Position numbers and translations under genes: made by a program
Assembly (NCBI GenBank): GCA_009733775.1
Contig: WOGZ01000105.1
Coordinates: 1 to 64,000, forward strand
Length of the DNA: 64,000 nt
Source of the DNA: Alectoria sarmentosa
Lineage: Eukaryota > Ascomycota > Lecanoromycetes > Lecanorales > Parmeliaceae
Reading direction: 5' to 3'
Shown here: in pieces, positions 58,162 through 64,000 of the stretch
Numbering within the stretch: the first letter of the stretch is position 1
How the letters are laid out: each line of letters begins with the position of its first letter
Notes under the pieces: model-generated
The model's database searches: none
Told to the model about the DNA's origin: nothing
Seen by the model: only the letters and a program-made list of their open reading frames with translations

Positions 58162-59605
58162 CTTGGTGGTTGATCGCTTGTTGAGATGTGTACGCCTGTC
58201 TTTCGCTGCTGTGTTCGGTTTGTGCCGAGCTTCGCTGGTGCTCCAAGCTGGGACGAGGTTCTAAGGCTCAACCTATCACACCCAGCCGCGGCTGAAGATT
58301 CGAGGTACATAAGAAAATCTCCTCTTTTTCGTGCCAAGAGTTTCTTGCTGGATCGAAGGTGACAATGACCTGGATTCTCTCTCACCTCAATGGCTTCAAT
58401 TATACAGTTGAAGTCAAGAGGAAAGAATCGACAATTACAACGACTTCCTCTCGCTCCATAATTCTGACGTGCTCCCGCGGGTGGGCTTGTGGTCACTATC
58501 ACCAGGTGACCAGGGACATGGATGGAAGCTTTAGTCTGCGCCATCTGGTTCCTGATCTTCGAGCACGAGACGGGAGCTAAGGTTTGGCATGGTTCCTCGT
58601 GCCGATCATGCCACATGTAAGTCACCATGCGCAGAGTCAGGGGCGAGACGGATGCTGCACCCTTGACGCCGTCCGAGTGTCCGGCAGATGCCAGTCGGGA
58701 CCCATAGTATCTTTGACGAATCATGAAGTTATTCGTAATACTGATAGGTTCTTACGAATTCATGTGAGAAATCCTCAGACGGGAATGTCGCAACGCGACT
58801 TTTTGACTGGATAGTGGGAAGTGTGTTCCCCGTGATCAGCTGTAGGAATTCATATCGGATGTGATGAGATATGGGAAAGACGCCGACGATATCACCAATT
58901 GACGACCCCTGTCTCCCTTCCTTCCTTCCTTCCTTACTTTCTTTCTTTCTTTCCATCCCGCCCACGTTCTCTCTTTCAGGCTTCCAGCTCGGTCTCCGAA
59001 GCACGTCCCCAACCTCCACAGGAATTGATAACAAAACTCCAGCCAGATGGCTACGCCTTGACCATGTCATTATGCTTCCATAGGCTGCCCCGCTAGGATT
59101 TTTAACATTGTGTTCCCCGCATTAAACAGCAAGTTACGTAAGACCCCGAAGTGAAAGAATGAAAAAAGAAAAAAAAAAAGAAAAAAAAAATGGAGTTATA
59201 AACGAGTGAATCGATTGGATGGCCGAGAATCCCTCGGGAGCACCTCCCCATGATCCATCCCCTGAACGCTCGACCCCACAGTGGTTGTTTATCGGAGCCA
59301 ATCAAATTCGACATCACACCACCACACCCGTCACACAGAGTTTGCACTTTGCCCTATTGGCAGATGGACAGTGTGCGCATCTAGCGTACCCGCGCACGTG
59401 CTGGGGTCTGGGTCCCAGCATCCACCGTGCGCCGGTAGCTACTGTATTGCGCGTCATTATAGCGCCAAGCCACCAACGAGCAGGCTGGGGATGCCGTCCG
59501 GCCCCCGGGGCTGCAGCTTGTTCTGCTCGGTGCGGGGATAGATTCTCAACGAGCCTATGAGGGCTTCGGATGCGCTTCACAGAGTTTTTTTTATACACAT
59601 TTTCA
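58162..59605. other. Intergenic spacer, 1.4 kb
   Basis: It contains a (TTCC)n/(TTTC)n run at about 58914-58955 and a poly-A tract with G interruptions at 59161-59190. No gene is supported. It includes the promoter of the rhodopsin-domain gene and the 3' end of the MFS gene. Confidence 0.4.
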
Positions 59606-61241
59606 TCACAAATCACGGTGGAACCCGGGCTGCCCCAGAGCATGCCGCCACTTTTCGCCCACCAAAATCAGCGCAAGCACGGGCAGCGACACTGCAAAGT
59701 TGATAAACGCAAAAGTGATCCACGCGTTTTGGAAGCCAACCTTGGTGCCCAGCTTGACTGCGTAGAAGCCGACGCAAAAGCCGAAGATTTGACGGCCGAA
59801 GTTGAGAAGGGATCCGATCTCTGCTGCTTGCTGTCTGTAGCACTGCACTCAATGTCAGCAACACCGGCAGAGGTGGATGTATTAGGAAAGGAGAAGAGGT
59901 TCACCTCGGCGGTATAAGTATACACCACAGTCGTCGCAATTTGCAGCCCAAAACTCGCAATTGCAATCCCAAAGCCCGTACCAATCGCGTGCAGCTTGTG
60001 CGTCAAGCATACGCCCTCAATAATGATGCCCGAGGGTAAGAGCACAATGGCCGGGAACAGCGCCAGCAGCCTATCCTCCGGCTTCCTCACCCCGTTTCTA
60101 GCCAGCGCACGCTTCTCACTGATCCAATCGGACAGCCCACCAGCCACCAACTCCCCAATCACACTGCCCACTGTCAAAGGGACACCCAGTAGCACGCCCG
60201 TCTGATATGGCTGGTATTTGTAGACTTTTAAGAATATGTTCGCAGACGTAATGATGAATAGGATGCTGCCGTAGCCAAAAGAGACGGAGTAGTACAGGGT
60301 TGGGAGTAGGACGCTGGGGTACATGAGCATCTGGATCGGACGGAAGAAATCGATGATTTTGAGAGAGCGCGTCGAATGAGCTTTTCCGCGCATGGTCATG
60401 TTTTCCATCCATGATCCGTACGGTCTTTGGGCGCGTTCGGCAGAGTGCGAGTAAAGCGTCTCCGGGACCGTAAAGATGAAGAGAGGCAGCATGAATGCCG
60501 TAATGATGGCCGGAATGTAGAAACACCAATGCCACGTCAGGGTATGCTTCACGATGTAGCCTCCAGCAATCGGCGCAATATGTCCACCCGTAATCAACGA
60601 TAGGGTATAGATTCCCATATAGAAGCCTCTCTCATGCTCAAAGAACAGATCGGTCACCGTCGCGCTACCCAGACCAAGCGCAACACCGCCGAAGAATCCA
60701 TTGAGGGCGCGGAAGGCAATCAGCTCGCCGTATGTGCTGGATGCGCCGGAGGCAGCGGAGGTTGCGATTGCGACGGAGATGCTAATGATGTAGATGGGAC
60801 GTCGGCCGTAAACATTGGCGATTGGGTTCCAGAAGAGAGAGGAAGCGCCGACGAAGGCGATGAAGACAGAGGTAACGTAGGCGGTTTCGGTCAGGTCTTT
60901 GTGGAGGGATTTGGAAAGGGGGACGAAGGCGGGTGTCTAGAGATGCTCATGTTAGCTTATAACCCAGACTGCTCTGGCTATATTGATGGAGGACATACGA
61001 TTAAAGAAGCGCTGAAAAGAGCCAAGAATGCCAGCAGCGACACTTGCAACAGTACGAGGATTTTGAGCCACAACGTCCAATTCAATGGGTCCAGAGGGTC
61101 TGAGGTTGGCTGAGGCACCAATGGAATGCCTCTTTTGTCGAGTTTGGCATCTGTTGCTTGCGAGGAATTGGAATGGACATGCTTGCTCTCGCTGTCAATG
61201 CTGCTGGTCTCGACATCCTTTCCAGAGGGGCCGAACGCCAT
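59606..61241 (-). CDS. DHA1-type MFS transporter
   Basis: Three exons (61241-60999, 60936-59905, 59839-59606) encode 502 residues with twelve predicted membrane helices. A hydrophilic Ser-rich N-terminus ends in DPLDPLNWTLWLK, the DPxNW signature found before TM1 of many fungal drug:H+ antiporters. Motif A appears as NPIANVYGRRPIY, and the motif-C-like region as GGHIAPIAGGYIVKHTLTWHWCFYIPAI. The second half contains GVLLGVPLTVGSVIGELVAGGLSDW and VVYTYTAECYRQQAAEIGSLLNFGRQIFGF. The family exports toxins, drugs or metabolites, or imports small cations; the substrate cannot be told. It is divergently transcribed from an FAD monooxygenase 526 bp away. Confidence 0.9.
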
Positions 61242-61767
61242 GATGGCGCAAAGAATTTATTATGTACAGTCTCGTCTTTTGTTTACGCAAGGAGCCAGCA
61301 ATGTCAAAATGCAAAAGAAGGTCTGAGGGTGATTTAACGGTGGTTTTGTAGAATGAGGAAGCCATTGAATTTTCGTTCAGCTTCGGAAGAACACCCATAG
61401 GCAAAGCAAAAATGGCAGCCCCAGAAGCTAGAGCAGCAAATTCTACGCGAGCTGGACCACTGCATGCTAGCTGCTGATGCGAACGCCCAAGCGTCGCTGC
61501 GTCACCAATCCCCCCTCGCTTATTGTCTTGCGCAGGGGGGGGGGGCCGAAACCCTAATAGATGATGCAAAAATGATGCACTTCTCCACGTGCAATTTGTA
61601 GATCTCGGTACCTGGATCACGGATTACCCGGTAAGTGGGCCCGGGTTCCTCACGAATACGACTTACCCGACGGCGACAATAGGCTATAGGTACGATATGT
61701 TCTGGATTCAAGTAGTGAAAATTCGCCAGAATTCAACATAGAATTCGTAGATAGAAACGAGTAGACA
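61242..61767. promoter_or_regulatory. Divergent promoter between MFS and FAD monooxygenase genes
   Basis: The starts of the two genes face away from each other across this spacer, so it must contain both promoters. A run of 10-11 G lies at about 61537-61547. No specific regulator site is recognised. Confidence 0.6.
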
Positions 61768-63137
61768 ATGGGACCCAAGGACAATGAACCATTCCGTATC
61801 GCCATCATCGGCGGCGGCATCGGCGGTCTCTTCACTGCCCTCTCCCTCTACCACCACTGCAAAAACGACAACATAGCCATCGACGTTTACGAGCAAGCGT
61901 CGCAATATTCCGAAATAGGCGCTGGAGTTGGCATCGGCGTCAATGCCGCCAAACTTCTGCATCGAATTGGCTTAGGAGATGCCATGAACAATATCGCTGG
62001 TGACAGGAAGGGAGTCTGGATTTCTTTCCGCAGGTTCGATAACGGAGGCGACATTGTGACTGTGCCGTCGCCGTCGAACGATCAGCAGAAGATTAGACAG
62101 CTGCCTGTTCATCGGGCTGAATTCTTGGAGGTGCTGCTGAGTGCTGTGATGGAGAGGGGGGCGGCAACGTTGCATACGAAGAAGATATGTAGGAATGTTG
62201 AAGTGGGCGTCATTCCTTTTGCCATACGCATGGTAGCTAAATGTCACAGGAAGATGGGGAATTAGCTCGGATAAATTTCAAAGATGGAACAAATGCAACA
62301 GCAAACCTAGTCGTGGGCTGCGATGGCATCCATTCCAGCCTGCGCGCGCAATTCGCACCCGAGAATCCCACATACAGCGGTAGGATAGCCTATCGCGGGC
62401 TCGTCCCCACTTCAAAGATCGAAGCATGGTGGCCCTTTGAGACATATTCCGTAAGCTGGTTATGTAAAGACAAGCATTTTTTCGTCTTTCCCATCAGCCA
62501 GAACCGGACTTTGAATATCGTTGCCTTTGTATCAACACCAGATGACAGATTGGGAGGTCTCCGGGAGAGTTGGACTTCAACAGGAGAGCGCAGTCAGCTC
62601 GCGAAAGATTTTGAAGACTTCGAGGAGACGGTGAGGAGGGTGATTGGATGTATGGACGAGAAGCCTTCAAAGTGGATCCTGAATGACCGAGAGCCGTTGG
62701 AGCAGTGGGTTTGGGCTGAGGGGAAGGTTGTGTTGATGGGAGATGCGGCTCATGCCATGTTGCCACATCAAGGCAAGCTCGATTGACTGACTCAAAAAAC
62801 TTTGGCTAACCTTGACCCAGGAGCTGGAGCTGGCCAAGCCATCGAAGACGGCTACATCCTCGGCCGCGCTCTCCACGACTGCCTCAGCTCACAAGGTAGC
62901 GTTCAAAAGTGGGCCGGCCTCTATCAAGATGTACGGCTCCCCCGAGCACAGAAAGCGCAGCGAACGGCTCGAGAAGCGGGCGATGTGTACGAAATGCAAG
63001 CGGAAGGGTTAAAAGGTGTAGATTACGACGCTTGTTTACCCAAGGTGAGAGAGCGGTTGAAAGATCGGATGAAGTGGGTTTGGTCGGAGGAGATTGATGA
63101 TGCGTATGAGAGCGAGAGGGCTAAGATGGCCGAATGA
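61768..63137 (+). CDS. FAD-dependent monooxygenase (salicylate hydroxylase-like)
   Basis: Exons 61768-62202, 62250-62772 and 62821-63137 encode 424 residues. The N-terminal Rossmann motif is RIAIIGGGIGGLFTALSL. YEQASQYSEIGAGVGIGVNAAKLL is typical of group A flavoprotein hydroxylases of the salicylate/6-hydroxynicotinate type. Residues around VVGCDGIHSSLR form the DG motif, and VVLMGDAAHAMLPHQGAGAGQAIEDGYILGRAL is the GD motif that binds the FAD ribityl chain. Such enzymes hydroxylate aromatic rings with NAD(P)H and O2 in the cytosol. The second intron has a GC-AG border (AG|GCAAGC at 62773), needed to join HQ to GAGAGQ. The pairing with an MFS exporter suggests aromatic detoxification or a small metabolite route; this is inference. 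Confidence 0.92.
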
Positions 63138-63634
63138 AAAGCTGGTCATAACGTGTGGTGAGGACTATGAAAGTTCTGCTTCTCGTATCGCACAGGTGAT
63201 CAAAACATCAATCAAGCAATCCACGCCACCTTGAGAAAGTACGAAAACCCAGCCATTCATTCACGGCCTGCATGTTCCTCACGCACGTTCCTGACCGACT
63301 TGCGCACAAAACCGCAATGGTTGGTTCGAACTCGCAATTCTTACATTCTTAGCTGCTCCAATGTCTCACCCCCTGCCCGCTACATTCCGCCGCCGAACCC
63401 ACCATCCATTTATCATCCTCTCCCCTTCCCCAACTTCCCATCCCCCATCTCCATCCCCCCTCCATCCTCCCCCCCCCCCAAAACCTCCTCTCAGCAATCT
63501 TCCACCATGCGCCACACCATCCTCCCCCCCCTCCTCCTCCCCCCCCCCCTCCCCCCCCCCACCCCCCCCCCGATACCCCCCCTCCCCCNNNNNNNNNNTT
63601 CACCTCCAGCTTCGTTCTCGTCTTCATCGTCACC
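63138..63634. other. C-rich region with assembly gap
   Basis: From about 63340 the plus strand is extremely C-rich, with several runs of nine or more C. Ten N occupy 63589-63598. The 5' part of the following gene may be damaged or missing here, since the sequence before its first ATG could encode a signal peptide. Confidence 0.5.
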
Positions 63635-64000
63635 ATGCTCCTCCTCGCCGCCAACCCGATCCTGATACCCTCGATCCCTGGAATCCCCATCAGCGTGCCA
63701 GCCGGGCACACGGCATCAACACCAACAATCTTAGCTGGACTCAGCAGTGCGCCAAGCGCTCCTACCGGACCATCTGAGATAGCGCCGAGTGTGCCATTAG
63801 GTAGTCTTGGCTCGATTGGTACACCTTCTGTTACGACAGCGGCACCCAGCATCCCATCAGCAAGCCTGGCCACGATTGGCCTTCCTTCTGCTACGATCCC
63901 AGCACCGGGTATCCCATCGGGTAGTCTGGGTTCAATTAGCCTTCCATCATTGACGCTACCTTCACCAAGCGTACCCTCAATCAGCATGCCCTCAGGAACG
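63635..64000 (+). CDS. Pro/Ser/Gly-rich repeat protein, 5' part (truncated by window)
   Basis: From ATG 63635 the frame is open to the window end (122 codons, no stop). It starts MLLLAANPILIPSIPGIPIS and then repeats a 10-15-residue motif such as APSVPLGSLGSIGTPS, APSIPSASLATIGLPS and APGIPSGSLGSISLPS. Low-complexity Pro/Ser/Gly repeats of this sort are common in fungal cell-wall or secreted proteins. The real start may lie upstream, beyond the N gap at 63589-63598 and poly-C runs. The opposite strand is also open here, so orientation is not certain. Confidence 0.5.
   Translation, partial: MLLLAANPILIPSIPGIPISVPAGHTASTPTILAGLSSAPSAPTGPSEIAPSVPLGSLGSIGTPSVTTAAPSIPSASLATIGLPSATIPAPGIPSGSLGSISLPSLTLPSPSVPSISMPSGT

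Noticed and set aside
63361..63777. Pro-rich ORFs across the N gap
   Set aside because: They run through undefined bases and poly-C runs, so frame continuity is meaningless.

Overview
The window reads as nuclear DNA of a filamentous ascomycete (Pezizomycotina). Genes carry short introns of about 41-112 nt with GT-AG ends, usually with a CTGAC-like branch point. The gene families are typical of moulds: a DUF3176 membrane protein, a NACHT/ankyrin relic, fungal rhodopsin-domain proteins, a class-3 lipase, PHO84-like and DHA1-like MFS transporters and an FAD monooxygenase. The first 4.6 kb is an AT-rich block with the signature of repeat-induced point mutation (RIP). I cannot name the species. 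One assembly gap (10 N) lies at 63589-63598.

Layout. 1-4640: RIP-mutated, gene-free isochore containing a nearly unmutated 125-bp palindrome-rich island whose inverted twin, 400 bp away, is fully RIP-mutated; a long hairpin spans the isochore edge. 5-12.6 kb: a DUF3176 gene, then a decayed NACHT-ankyrin (NLR-like) gene and a decayed carboxylesterase. 13.6-22.6 kb: two large secreted or surface proteins of related design, converging on a gene that fuses an aminoglycoside-phosphotransferase-like kinase to a chromodomain. 22.6-30.3 kb: gene-poor, with a TA-flanked 441-bp inverted-repeat transposon, one secreted cysteine-free protein, and a 757-bp inverted-repeat element filled with short hairpin-forming tandem units. 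30.9-44.1 kb: rhodopsin-domain protein, GNAT acetyltransferase, ABM monooxygenase, Impact/YigZ-family protein and secreted lipase, separated by gene-poor spacers. 44.2-50 kb: a tiny perfect-stem MITE, doubtful small ORFs and a frameshifted acyl-CoA thioesterase. 50-52 kb: PHO84-type phosphate transporter. 52-56.7 kb: gene-free, strongly strand-asymmetric (pyrimidine-rich) DNA. 56.7-64 kb: second rhodopsin-domain protein, DHA1-type MFS exporter, a divergently transcribed FAD monooxygenase, and the start of a Pro/Ser-repeat protein cut by the window end.

Functional themes. Several genes face the environment: surface repeat proteins, lipase, phosphate uptake, drug-type efflux, two 7-TM proteins. 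The only convincing functional pair is the DHA1 exporter and FAD monooxygenase, which share a 526-bp divergent promoter and suggest a small detoxification or catabolic module. At least four genes are visibly broken (NACHT-ankyrin, carboxylesterase, thioesterase, one surface protein by a 2-nt insertion). Together with the RIP block this indicates a fast-decaying accessory region. Exon boundaries were read from splice consensus and frame continuity, without transcript data.
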